Assembly (NCBI GenBank): GCA_965116395.1
Contig: OZ220684.1
Coordinates: 2,418,001-2,482,000 of the forward strand
DNA: 64,000 nucleotides
Source: Bin5 sp965116395
Lineage (GTDB): Bacteria > Chloroflexota > Anaerolineae > Caldilineales > Caldilineaceae
Direction of reading: 5' to 3'
Part shown: in pieces, positions 48,201 through 55,946 of the stretch
Layout: every line of letters begins with the position of its first letter
Numbering within the stretch: position 1 is the stretch's first letter
Notes under the pieces: model-generated
The model's database searches: none
What the model was told of the DNA's origin: nothing
The model's input: the letters and a program-made list of their open reading frames with translations, nothing else
Program-made: the position numbers and the translations under genes

Positions 48201-49288
48201 TCCCCCTGGCCCCCGCCGACTTCGCCCGCGTCAACCCCAACACCGGCACCGCCCCCGTCTTCCGCACCCGCCGCGACGCCGACATCACCCGCCGCATCTA
48301 CGAGCACCACCCCGTCCTCGTCGACCTCTCCGGCGAAGAGCAAATCCGTGCTTGGCCAGTGCGATACCATTCAATGTTCCACATGGCCAACGACTCCCAT
48401 CTCTTCCGCACTGCAGCCCAGCTCGGAGCCGACGGCTTCTATCCGGTGCAGGGCAATCTCTGGAAGAAAGGAGAGGAACTGTATCTGCCGCTGTACGAAG
48501 GAAAGATGGTGCAGGCGTTTGATCACCGTGCAGCCAGCATCGTCAGTCTGGAAGGGAACCTATTTCGACCGGGGCAGCCGGACCGAACGCTCTCAAAAGA
48601 CCACTGTGACCCGGACTTTCTTCCTCGCCCCCGCTATTGGATTGGCCGGCAGGACAGCGAAGTTACCGAAAGTTTCGACTGGTTCATGGCTTTCAAAGAT
48701 ATAACTGCGTCAACAAACGTTCGAACCATGATTGCAGCGATTGTTCCCCACGCCGGCTGTGGGCACACTTTGCCAATACTTCTGCCAAGCGAATCAGGTT
48801 TTGACGAGGATGGCACAGCCTGCCTTCTTGCCAATTTTAACAGCTTGGCTTTCGACTACGTTGCTCGCCAAAAGGTTCAGGGCACTCACCTGACCTGGTA
48901 CAGCGTCGAGCAACTTCCAGTCATCGCGCCCACCGACTACGACCGCGCCTTCGGCACCACCACCGCCCGCGACCTCATCCGCCACCACGTTCTCCGCCTC
49001 ACCTACACCGCCCACGACATGGCCCCCTTCGCCCGCGACCTCGGCTACGACGGCCCGCCCTTCATCTGGAACGAAGAAGAGCGCCGCCACCTGCGCGCCC
49101 GCCTCGACGCCCTCTACTTCCACCTCTACGGCCTCTCCCGCCAAGACGCCGCCTACATCCTCGACACCTTCCCCATCGTCCGCCGCCACGACAAAGCCGC
49201 CTTCGGCACCTACCGCACCAAAGAAATGGTCCTCGCCTACTACAACGCCCTCAACGCCGGCGACAGCGAAACCGACGTCGCCCTCTGA
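45272..49288 (+). CDS. Type IIG restriction-modification enzyme (Eco57I-like)
   Basis: 1338 residues from ATG 45272; the frame opens at 45203 but the upstream residues look non-coding. The N-terminal endonuclease is of the PD-(D/E)XK kind (D111, then E117 and K119 in AVAESK). A helical region follows, then an N6-adenine methyltransferase with motif I DPAMGSGHF (D497) and catalytic motif IV NPPW (N798), and a C-terminal target-recognition region. One chain thus methylates and cuts DNA. It begins the defence island and is followed by a toxin-antitoxin pair. The length also resembles BREX PglX, but the N-terminal nuclease and lack of other brx genes argue for type IIG. GC content is like the chromosome. 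Confidence 0.85.
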   Translation: MPGQLFTNYFLEEGILHTNAWQQSLSQPADFESFRAHAQALIENAANFHTINEASTEQELIRPLFDLLGWAEYLPQQGSDHNEDIPDHLLFGDAQSKNLAAAKPAPKRYPDALAVAESKRFNQPLDARSKTSSPHGQILRYLATADINSDGRIRWGILTNGRIWRLYDRRALPRASGYHEVDLQAAVQADDDAHSLRTFRLLFGRPAFSPQHGAQTSFLEDAIAEGRRYEEQVANDLSGTVFDKVYPALISALADKSGAELDDVRQAALIFLYRLLFLLYAEDRDLLPVNDSRYDDYGLRKSVRDDIDKRTSARDTFSNIASSYYNHIATLCRQVDEGDASIGLPPYNGGLFARQAAPILEQVQLPDTVLAPIIHNLSRTRGESGRRFVNYRDMTVQQLGSIYERLLEREPARTPDGQIVVRPNSYARKDSGSFYTPQPLVDLIVERTLTPLLDERKTAFLAKAAALQSDTRAKADRIAELRRLDPAEAALNLKVLDPAMGSGHFLVTAVDYLSDAIADLVEYAPTAAPWLEDAYTSPLLERIAAIREDILARAHAANWVIDEAQLTDQAIIRRMVLKRCIYGVDKNPLTVELAKVSLWLHSFTVGAPLSFLDHHLRCGDSLIGLRVHDATQELSRLGGFTSASAIQAAENATGGMQQIEEMSDADIAQVEESATLFREVEKTTSALRGLLTTLCGVNWLAAGMKKRQRAEFEAPLQAIIVSQAEKAFSLLSNGPDSVDAADPVRQHTLWPAFTEIWRSAKEIADRENFLHWEAAFPGVWRHWQDDQPTGGFDAIIGNPPWDRIKLQEVEWFATRSPELALAPTAAARRRGIKQLRDQGDPLASEFDAAKLRADRLGQLIRASGHYPLLGGGDINLYSLFVERAMRLAKPDGIVGLLTPSGIYADKTAARFFKSVSTSGRVGGLFDFENRKIFFPDVHASFKFCALIFGGEERSFSQTDCAFFLHDTAAIDDPNRCFPLAPADFARVNPNTGTAPVFRTRRDADITRRIYEHHPVLVDLSGEEQIRAWPVRYHSMFHMANDSHLFRTAAQLGADGFYPVQGNLWKKGEELYLPLYEGKMVQAFDHRAASIVSLEGNLFRPGQPDRTLSKDHCDPDFLPRPRYWIGRQDSEVTESFDWFMAFKDITASTNVRTMIAAIVPHAGCGHTLPILLPSESGFDEDGTACLLANFNSLAFDYVARQKVQGTHLTWYSVEQLPVIAPTDYDRAFGTTTARDLIRHHVLRLTYTAHDMAPFARDLGYDGPPFIWNEEERRHLRARLDALYFHLYGLSRQDAAYILDTFPIVRRHDKAAFGTYRTKEMVLAYYNALNAGDSETDVAL

Positions 49289-49394
49289 GGCCCGACTTCG
49301 CCCCCGACGCGAAATCCGCTAAAATGCACCTGACGCCTGACTGATCGATTCAGTCAATATCACGACAGAACATTCGCAACGAGGTTTCCCGCAA

Positions 49395-49733
49395 GTGACC
49401 AAAGTCCCCATCGACAGAGCGACGATTCAGGCCGTCGCCCATCTGATCGCCCAAAAATTCGACCCGGAGCAGATCATCCTCTTCGGCAGCCACGCCCGCG
49501 GCAACGCCGGCTCCCACAGCGACATCGACCTCCTCGTCGTCCTCAAATCCCTCGACGACTGGCCCAAACGGGGCAACCCCATTCGCAGGGCGATAGGCGA
49601 ACAATTCATCCTGCCCGTCGATGTCCTCGTCACCACGCACGACCGCCTTGCAGAGCAGCGCAACAATCCCTATTCCTTCGTCAACACCGCTCTCGAATCC
49701 CAGGAAATCCTCTACGAGCGGGCGGCCTCCTGA
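49395..49733 (+). CDS. mntA: MntA-like minimal nucleotidyltransferase antitoxin
   Basis: 112 residues from GTG 49395 with GAGG upstream. The nucleotidyltransferase motif is complete: GSHARGNAGSHSDIDLLVV with G31-S32, D43 and D45, and a third carboxylate at D76 (LPVDVLV). MNT proteins of this size pair with HEPN toxins and AMPylate them on tyrosine, blocking their RNase activity. The stop codon (49731-49733) lies inside the reading frame of the HEPN gene, the usual tight coupling. Confidence 0.88.
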   Translation: MTKVPIDRATIQAVAHLIAQKFDPEQIILFGSHARGNAGSHSDIDLLVVLKSLDDWPKRGNPIRRAIGEQFILPVDVLVTTHDRLAEQRNNPYSFVNTALESQEILYERAAS

Positions 49734-50067
49734 ACAGGACTGGTTCGAAAAAGCAGAACAAGATCTGGAAATGGCCCGCCGTGCCATGCTGCCCGGCGCT
49801 CCAATTCCCGAAATGGCCTGCTATCACGCCCAGCAGTGTGCCGAAAAGTACCTGAAAGGATTCCTGGTCTCCAGATCACATAGCTTCAACTTCGTCCATG
49901 ATCTCTACTATCTAGCCCAAGAATGCGCGCAACGTCAGCCTGCCTTCAGCGAACTGGAACTGGCGGCCGAAACCTTGGGCAGGTACGGCGCAGGAGTACG
50001 TTATCCGATGGAAAACTTCGTAGATCCCGACGACGAAGAAGCTTGGGAGGCAACAAAACTCGCCTAG
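49621..50067 (+). CDS. hepT: HepT-like HEPN-domain toxin
   Basis: The HEPN domain runs from DWFEKAEQDLEMARRAM (about residue 41) to the end: HAQQCAEKYLKGFLV, then RSHSFNFVHDL holding the arginine-histidine pair of the RNase motif, here with 7 residues between. The start is uncertain. Mature HEPN proteins begin near DWFEKAEQD, yet no ATG, GTG or TTG lies just before it; the first in-frame ATG is 49621, deep inside the MNT gene, and a TTG lies at 49648. Either the overlap is unusually long or a frame change joins the two genes. Confidence 0.75.
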   Translation: MSSSPRTTALQSSATIPIPSSTPLSNPRKSSTSGRPPEQDWFEKAEQDLEMARRAMLPGAPIPEMACYHAQQCAEKYLKGFLVSRSHSFNFVHDLYYLAQECAQRQPAFSELELAAETLGRYGAGVRYPMENFVDPDDEEAWEATKLA

Positions 50068-50712
50068 GAAGTCGCCACTTTTGTCAAGAGCCAACTCTAG
50101 TTTCGTTGCCCCCGCTTGGGCTCTCCACAATGCCGCGCAGCCCGAAACAAGCGCCACAGCCGGGGCAATACAACCAACCTGCACAAGCCGCGACCAAGCC
50201 GCCTTCAGCCACCACCGCACCAAAGTCGTGATCCTCGTCTACTACAACGCCCTAGCCGCCAATCTCGTCAAGACCGCCTACACGCACACCGATCTTGGAA
50301 AACGTAATTGCTACTGGGTAGAAGTCTGTACCAGCGAAGCATGCGCACCTCTTGAAAGAGCAAGCCCCTCCAAGCCAGTCGAGGATGAAGGCTGATATTG
50401 GATGTGGTTAAGACGAATCTACTACTGCAGCGCAAAGAGGTTGAGACACTGACCAACAAGTAATGATAGGAGGTAGTTCGTCGAAATCAAACCGAAACCT
50501 CGGAACTCGACGCGACCGTTCGCGAACATCAGGCGGTCATCGCCGGTCGCGGCGAAGCTAGAATGCAGTTCGAAACCTGAAATGTCCGGCAAGGGTCGGC
50601 TGAGGCGCTAGAGCATGCGATCTATGAGGAATGAGCGAATTAGGTGGACTTAAGGTCTTCGCTCCCATCTAGCGGTCTGGTAAATGGAGCAAACGCATAA
50701 AAGAGGACAATC
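50068..50712. other. Decayed spacer with a restriction-enzyme 3'-end relic
   Basis: 50213-50260 resembles 49211-49258, the end of the restriction-modification gene (CACCGCACCAAAG, then CTACTACAACGCCCT), about 80% identical by eye. The rest up to 50712 has only short broken frames. Nothing else recognised. Confidence 0.4.
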
Positions 50713-51243
50713 TTAGGCCGGTGTGTCTAACCTTATGGACTGGCGATAGCGTGGGAACACGTGTGTCGACAATTCCCAATCCGATCCACCGACTATGATA
50801 AGAAGAGGTTCTGGCGTGTTGTACTGAAGGGATTTTGCTATCCGAACCATCTGACTGATGTCAGACTTGCTAGGTTTCGCTGGTCCTCCGGGATGATAGT
50901 GCCACTCACCTAGGTAGTACTCTTGGGTAGTTCTCCAGAGAAAATTGAGTTGCAATTGTACGCCGCGGGTGCCTCTACGGAAGCTGGTTCGCTTTCTGAC
51001 AGAGTCCTCTGGAGGGCCCCAAACTTGGGTCACAATCGCTGTGTCGTGTGTTTCGTTGTATTTCCCTATGAGCAAACCCCCGGTTTCCACGGATCCGGAT
51101 TCGCAGCATTTGGCTAGAAGAGTCTTCAACTGGTGTAGCCCGAGACGAACGCAAAAGCGACCATCGGATGAGCACGTAGTCAAGTCATACGATTGAGCGG
51201 GCTTCAGATACTCTATGCAATCCAACAAAAATACCTTTCTCAT
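50713..51243 (-). CDS. cap3: CBASS Cap3, JAB/JAMM isopeptidase
   Basis: About 176 residues from ATG 51243; the frame opens at 51261, and a TTG just after the cap2 stop (51181) is another option. The JAMM zinc site is complete: E in VETGGLLIG, then HYHPGGPAKPSKSD with H-x-H, serine and aspartate at the right spacing (E59, H121, H123, S131, D134 counted from 51261). In type II CBASS, Cap3 removes the CD-NTase from the proteins to which Cap2 has joined it, limiting or resetting activation. Last gene of the operon, overlapping cap2. Confidence 0.88.
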   Translation of the reverse strand: MRKVFLLDCIEYLKPAQSYDLTTCSSDGRFCVRLGLHQLKTLLAKCCESGSVETGGLLIGKYNETHDTAIVTQVWGPPEDSVRKRTSFRRGTRGVQLQLNFLWRTTQEYYLGEWHYHPGGPAKPSKSDISQMVRIAKSLQYNTPEPLLIIVGGSDWELSTHVFPRYRQSIRLDTPA

Positions 51244-53140
51244 ACACTTGTTCAAATACAATTAGGGTTGGTTTACTCGGAGGATCAACTATCGCGGACT
51301 CAATCGTCTTCACTGCTACTCCAGCCATCATCCAAATGTCGTCGATACGTCCCGGCATCAGTGCATGCCAGCATCCCGTACCGTCTCGCGGCAACTCACT
51401 ATCGTAGCCGTCAATTTCTGCGCGTAGCCATGGGTCGAGTCTTGTAGTGAAGTCGTTGGCAGGAAACGTGTCTCCATGGGCGATATATGTGAACAATCGC
51501 CTGACTCTCAATCCCGCTGAAAGCGAGATAAAGGTAACAGATCTTTTCCAAGGGAATCTTTTCATATGTTCCACGACCTTGTCGTCCGCCGTGCAATCGA
51601 TTATAACATCGGCGTCGATGACCTTGTCGATGTCTTCTTGCTCGCGCGGAGGAAACGAAGTGTCTATGGATGACGCGACCGCGTGGACTGCCGCATCGTC
51701 CAGCCGTCCCGCCAAACTTGATGCTTTGGGCTTACCTATGTGGCTCGTTCCCAGTGTATGCCGAACCAAGTTTCCGGCTTGCAGGCAGTCATGGTCAATA
51801 ATGGTCAAGCGTTGGATTCCAGAACGTATTAAGATTTCACCCAGAGCCGAGCCGATAGCCCCTCCGCCAATGATCATAATCGATTTGGATCGAAATGACT
51901 GATCCAGCCTGCCCCTGCCAGTTAATTCGTCTTTATGCCAGTTCTGAGTCTCAATCCATCCAATAGGCATTTCATCCCCGAAGATCCGCTTTCGATCCCG
52001 CTTCCAATATCCTGGCTCAGACGGCCGAAACCCGCGTTCGCGTGTACTAGTGAGTTGCGGGAGCAGGAGGGCGAGCCAGTGGGCCTGAACGTTAGGGCCC
52101 TGAACTATGCTTGGAATAGGGAACCCGACAAGCAGCAGGTGCTCTCGACCATCCCGGAGGTGTTTGACCGCAGATCGTAGTAGCGGGTCAAGGTTAATCC
52201 CCTGTTCGCCACTGCTCTCTCGGAATTCTCCCCATGAGGTCGGAATTGCCCAAGGATTCAAAACGGGGAGTCTATCTAGCCATATCCAAGCTGCGCCAAT
52301 GTTCGTTTCTTCTCCCAGCGGTTTAGTCCACGTGGACTTGAGGTCAATTCGGGATCCGCCCGCGCTGAATTCGTCCACAACGAAGATGAGTGGGTCTTTC
52401 TGTAGAATTCTTACTCTCGCGGAGCCCCTGCGAGGGTGCTGACCTTGCCAGTAGGGGAGGTTTTCAGGCCCCTCTGAGAAGATGACTCGTAACTTTGAGA
52501 GGGAAGGGATGTGCGGTAACTCGAAAGGATCTCCGGGCTGAACCAATTCACCCTTGGACGCCAATTCTAGCCACTGCTGCACGCGACGCACATGCCACAC
52601 AAGTCTGGATTCAGGATCGAAAGGCTCGACGTCATAGGCTCGTCGACCTAGGGAACGCAGGCTGGTATCAACACACAACCGGCCGCATCGCCAAGGCAAG
52701 TCATCTGAGCCGAAACCATTGTGATTCTGGTGATTGAATGTCTGAATGAGCCCTCCGACTTTTGCCGGATAGAAAATCACATTCCCGTAGGGGTACGTAT
52801 CCTCTACATGAAGGAACCAGTCAGTTGCCGGCGGTAAAGAATCTCTTGATCGTACGCTGGCTGTAATCCTACAGTGCAGGAACCAAATATTTAGTTCCTG
52901 ATGCCAGACGAAGTCCTCAAGCAGCGCAAATCCTGGCTCAGAATCAAGAGCCCTGCGTCCTTTTCGCAGGGCTTCTGTTAAGGATGGAGGAGGACTATAA
53001 TCTAGGCGAATCTTCCCCCTCCGATGCGGGTCGGCTCTGTACGAGGTGTGAATGCATCTTTTCTTGTTTTCGTTGCTGTGGCCGCAGATGATGAACTGTT
53101 CGGAGGATCTGGGAATCTGTCGCCGAACAACTCTCGCCAC
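51185..53140 (-). CDS. cap2: CBASS Cap2, E2-E1 fusion ligase
   Basis: Up to 651 residues. The N-terminal E2-like domain has its catalytic-type cysteine in RCGRLCVDTS (C156 from 53140). The C-terminal E1/ThiF domain has the nucleotide loop IIGGGAIGSALG (about 420-432) and DHDCLQAGNLVRH, with a possible E1 cysteine in DGTGCWHAL. Cap2 conjugates the CD-NTase C-terminus to targets and primes it for signalling. The start is unclear: ATG 53140 lies 139 bases inside the CD-NTase gene, and no GTG or TTG follows. An ATT at 53009-53011 with GGAGGGGG ahead of it may be a rare start. Confidence 0.88.
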   Translation of the reverse strand: MARVVRRQIPRSSEQFIICGHSNENKKRCIHTSYRADPHRRGKIRLDYSPPPSLTEALRKGRRALDSEPGFALLEDFVWHQELNIWFLHCRITASVRSRDSLPPATDWFLHVEDTYPYGNVIFYPAKVGGLIQTFNHQNHNGFGSDDLPWRCGRLCVDTSLRSLGRRAYDVEPFDPESRLVWHVRRVQQWLELASKGELVQPGDPFELPHIPSLSKLRVIFSEGPENLPYWQGQHPRRGSARVRILQKDPLIFVVDEFSAGGSRIDLKSTWTKPLGEETNIGAAWIWLDRLPVLNPWAIPTSWGEFRESSGEQGINLDPLLRSAVKHLRDGREHLLLVGFPIPSIVQGPNVQAHWLALLLPQLTSTRERGFRPSEPGYWKRDRKRIFGDEMPIGWIETQNWHKDELTGRGRLDQSFRSKSIMIIGGGAIGSALGEILIRSGIQRLTIIDHDCLQAGNLVRHTLGTSHIGKPKASSLAGRLDDAAVHAVASSIDTSFPPREQEDIDKVIDADVIIDCTADDKVVEHMKRFPWKRSVTFISLSAGLRVRRLFTYIAHGDTFPANDFTTRLDPWLRAEIDGYDSELPRDGTGCWHALMPGRIDDIWMMAGVAVKTIESAIVDPPSKPTLIVFEQVYEKGIFVGLHRVSEARSIV

Positions 53141-54120
53141 CGCGCCGCGCTCTCGGTTTCATCATCTGATTCCAACGCGTCTTTGGCGATCATGGAAGCT
53201 TCCTGAACTTTTCGGATGAATTGGTAGAAGTCGTCGGAGGACAAACGCTTTAGGATATCATGCTCAGGCACCCCGCGGTCCGGTACAAATGGCACAATTC
53301 CCGCCTCGGCGTCAGCGGAGAATCGGGAGACCATCTCTTCGAGTACAGTGGTGAACCCCACCGCCAACGATTCAATCGCGTCGGGGCAACAGTCGCCGAT
53401 AAGATGTTCTAGAGGATAGCTCTTGGGATACTCCTGATCTGGGTGGGCTGTTCTCCACCACCATTTGACCAATTTCACGATGTTGACGTAATGCCCGTTC
53501 GTGCGTCCATTCTTGTTTGTGGTCCACCTGTACTGCTCAAGCGGATGGGTGCGCTGCCATTGATGACTGTCGCTGTCGGGGATATAGAGTGGCTCAAGTT
53601 TCCACGCTGGATCTCCGTTTTCCGTTTTCAGGAATTCCAATAGACTGTCGGGGATGGGGACCATTGTGTTCGACAAGTCGTCAAGTGTGGAGTACCCCTT
53701 GGCAAAATCAGTCTCCCAGATTGCTTCCTCGGAGGGATCAGCAGCGATCACGATGTCCAGTTTCAGGTTGGACAGTTCAATGCCGAGGGAGCGCCCTTTC
53801 CTCTTCCATTTTCCCTTGTAATGCTTGTTTAGGAAGGTGGTAAACTCATCCATCACATCATCGGCCACTGGATAGTCTTCTCGTCGGAATCTGGTCACGA
53901 CGACCATGTCAACGTCCAGCTTGTCGTACCCTTGGGGGCGAATGGCGGTGGACCTTCTGTAACTGCCCTGGAGAAACACACTGATGATTCTGGGTCCGAG
54001 ATAGTCGTCGCCAATCATTCGTTCCTTCAGGAGCCTGTGAGCCTTCTGCAGGCTTTGAGTTTGCGCTTGTGTCGGTCTGATCTTGCTAAGAAAGTTGGTG
54101 AAACAGGTATTCAGTACCAT
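53002..54120 (-). CDS. CBASS CD-NTase (cyclic oligonucleotide synthase)
   Basis: 372 residues, the normal length. Active site: QGSYRRSTAI (G52-S53), DKLDVDMVVV (D69 and D71) and a third aspartate in LKLDIVIA (D122). It senses phage infection and makes a cyclic di- or trinucleotide; which one cannot be read here, though pairing with a SAVED effector favours a trinucleotide. The C-terminus ends GGRFA, a flexible tail suitable for Cap2 conjugation. The start lies 9 bases after the stop of the Cap4 frame, so translation is coupled. I do not assign a clade. Confidence 0.9.
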   Translation of the reverse strand: MVLNTCFTNFLSKIRPTQAQTQSLQKAHRLLKERMIGDDYLGPRIISVFLQGSYRRSTAIRPQGYDKLDVDMVVVTRFRREDYPVADDVMDEFTTFLNKHYKGKWKRKGRSLGIELSNLKLDIVIAADPSEEAIWETDFAKGYSTLDDLSNTMVPIPDSLLEFLKTENGDPAWKLEPLYIPDSDSHQWQRTHPLEQYRWTTNKNGRTNGHYVNIVKLVKWWWRTAHPDQEYPKSYPLEHLIGDCCPDAIESLAVGFTTVLEEMVSRFSADAEAGIVPFVPDRGVPEHDILKRLSSDDFYQFIRKVQEASMIAKDALESDDETESAARWRELFGDRFPDPPNSSSSAATATKTRKDAFTPRTEPTRIGGGRFA

Positions 54121-54129
54121 TGTGTGGCC

Positions 54130-54495
54130 TCACTTAGATGGTAGTGTCGGGGGTAACGAAAGCGATTGTTGATACCGGACAGGTTGATTGGTCTCAAACT
54201 CATGTTCGTAAAGTTGGATAGGCCCGAGGCTACGAGCGAGTCTTCCCAAGAAAAAAGTCAATCCGTTTGGTGCCGCGCCGAACACATGTAGTTGCCCCGT
54301 GGCAGCGTGTTGTGGTCGTCTTTTCCGTACTACGTTGACCACTTCCTGGGCCAACCACCAAGCATGGTGTCCATCTGTGACTGACTTGGGGCCTACATCA
54401 GGCTGCACAGTGAAAATCAGCATTCGACCTATCTGTGGGAGGTATTCTTTGACGTAATTCAAGACTTCAGGACAGGCATTATGGGTTACGGACAA
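54130..54495 (-). CDS. C-terminal half of the SAVED domain of Cap4, cut off by a TGA
   Basis: This is the in-frame continuation of the gene at 54547. Translation past the TGA (54547-54549) gives SVSEHVV, then GIVLSVTHNACPEVLNYV, HHAWWLAQEV, LHVFGAAPNGLTFFLGRLAR and LGPIQLYEHEFE, the classic second half of SAVED with its ligand-binding helices. A TTG at 54495 could start it separately but would give half a domain. 121 residues if so. Either the gene is broken, or the two halves are made separately, or the TGA is read through or is a sequence error. Confidence 0.7.
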   Translation of the reverse strand: MSVTHNACPEVLNYVKEYLPQIGRMLIFTVQPDVGPKSVTDGHHAWWLAQEVVNVVRKRRPQHAATGQLHVFGAAPNGLTFFLGRLARSLGPIQLYEHEFETNQPVRYQQSLSLPPTLPSK

Positions 54496-54546
54496 GACAA
54501 TTCCGTCTTCATACCCTTGCGGGTTTACGACATGCTCGGATACGCT

Positions 54547-55668
54547 TCAGAGATCCTCGCGGCGGGCCACCGAATTGACGGGGATCTCCCAAACCGAACT
54601 TCCCCCTGCTGAGTTCTGGAGGAGTGAGATCACTACACCAGACTTTGGATTCAACTCGTACCCTGTCGCGAAGGCAATTGAACTGTGTGCGGAGAGTTGT
54701 AACCGTAGGCGTCCCAGCGGTACGACCGTTCCAGAAACGAACTCGTGGATCCTGGGGCCGACTTCTGCATTCCAGTGTTCTGCCGCCTCGATCTGTCTAC
54801 CGTCAAATAGGCTGACCATATCCAAAATGTGGTCTACTTCGTCCTCCAAATGTTCAGCAAATCGGAGAAAACTCCTAATACCGACCGATGGAATATCGTG
54901 ATCTATATCCGTTCCCACCCACAGTTCCTCCCTTTCACAAATGTCTTGAATGTCGGTCATAGAAAACATGGACCGTCCTTCTGCGTACAGACGCCGGATG
55001 AGACTTTCGTAAGGGCTCGAGCGGTGGCTATATGCGATAGGGCGAAGTCCGGCCGCAGCTAAACTGGTGCTCAATGTTCTGGTCAACCGATCCAGATTGA
55101 ATGAACTCGCGCAGATACGTAGGCGCGCCAGAACACTTTGCAACTCATCTTCATCCACACATAAATGGGCCGACCACTCTTGTCGAATTTTACGAAATGG
55201 ATTGGAAGAGTTCGGCCCGAAAAGTCTAGCCAGCCGTATTTCTCCATCCCGTCCGCTCACTAGTTCCGCCAGTAAGTTGTCATCACGGATACTCCACGTG
55301 GTCACGAAATTGAATCGTGCACACTGGCTCTGAGTTGTAGTGGTTGTGACGGCATTGTGAAGCCTTTGGAGAAGAGAGGTATTCTTGGATCCTACAAATG
55401 ACGGATCGATCATGGCATCGCAAGTGAGAGAACCTGCGTAATCGACATGCCATTTGAGCTGGTAGTAGTCGGCAGATATCGACTCTCCATGGGCATCTGG
55501 AATCGGCTCTGAATAGAAGACTGCGACATCATCGAAATGTGGGACGGCAGTGATTTCGTATCCGACCTTAGCAACTTTTGTGTGACGTTGAAATAGGCGG
55601 CAGGCTTTGAGCCAGAACGCCCTCTCCTGATAAGTGTCACCCTGCTGACGGGCAGGAATCCCTTTCAC
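54547..55668 (-). CDS. cap4: CBASS Cap4 effector: DUF4297 nuclease plus first half of SAVED
   Basis: 373 residues from GTG 55668 (AAGGAT before it) to an in-frame TGA. The N-terminal DUF4297/Mrr-like nuclease shows QQGDTYQERAFWL, then FDDVAVFY (D46-D47) and YYQLKWHVD (Q70-x-K72), the D-QxK form of the PD-(D/E)XK site. The middle is helical. The C-terminus starts the SAVED sensor (LSAHSSIAFATGYEL, then VVISLLQNS). Intact Cap4 binds the cyclic trinucleotide through SAVED and cuts double-stranded DNA. Read through, the whole would be about 512 residues, the normal size. First gene of the operon, divergent from an XRE regulator. Confidence 0.85.
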   Translation of the reverse strand: MKGIPARQQGDTYQERAFWLKACRLFQRHTKVAKVGYEITAVPHFDDVAVFYSEPIPDAHGESISADYYQLKWHVDYAGSLTCDAMIDPSFVGSKNTSLLQRLHNAVTTTTTQSQCARFNFVTTWSIRDDNLLAELVSGRDGEIRLARLFGPNSSNPFRKIRQEWSAHLCVDEDELQSVLARLRICASSFNLDRLTRTLSTSLAAAGLRPIAYSHRSSPYESLIRRLYAEGRSMFSMTDIQDICEREELWVGTDIDHDIPSVGIRSFLRFAEHLEDEVDHILDMVSLFDGRQIEAAEHWNAEVGPRIHEFVSGTVVPLGRLRLQLSAHSSIAFATGYELNPKSGVVISLLQNSAGGSSVWEIPVNSVARREDL

Positions 55669-55946
55669 GATATCCTTCGCCTCTGTTCGATGTCTTTCCT
55701 GAACCGATCCATGTTAGTGTTCACCCGTATGAAAATCTTGGTGTACAATGCGCCAATCCACTTACGAAGTCAGGATGTGGCTTTGCACAACGTGAGGTTC
55801 ACGGTTCCAAACCTTACCTCTGAGAACGGAGTTGCCCAGCGGAAAATCAGGGAGTATGATAGCAATCAAGCACTAAACCCCCCGATACCATAATCAAAGT
55901 ATAAATTCGATATTCCAGTACGTCAAATCTAAGAAGGGGGAAGATC
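55669..55946. promoter_or_regulatory. Divergent promoter region between cap4 and the XRE gene
   Basis: 278 bp between two divergent starts, AT-rich towards the XRE side (about 55890-55920, ATACCATAATCAAAGTAT with ATAC/GTAT ends). It likely holds both promoters and the regulator's operator. No exact boxes can be fixed by eye. Confidence 0.4.

Noticed and set aside
45272..49288. BREX PglX methyltransferase
   Set aside because: There is a nuclease motif at the N-terminus and no pglZ, brxC or brxL genes nearby; type IIG fits better.
50081..50395. Short plus-strand gene after the HEPN toxin
   Set aside because: Its only recognisable part is the relic of the restriction-gene end; no ribosome site.
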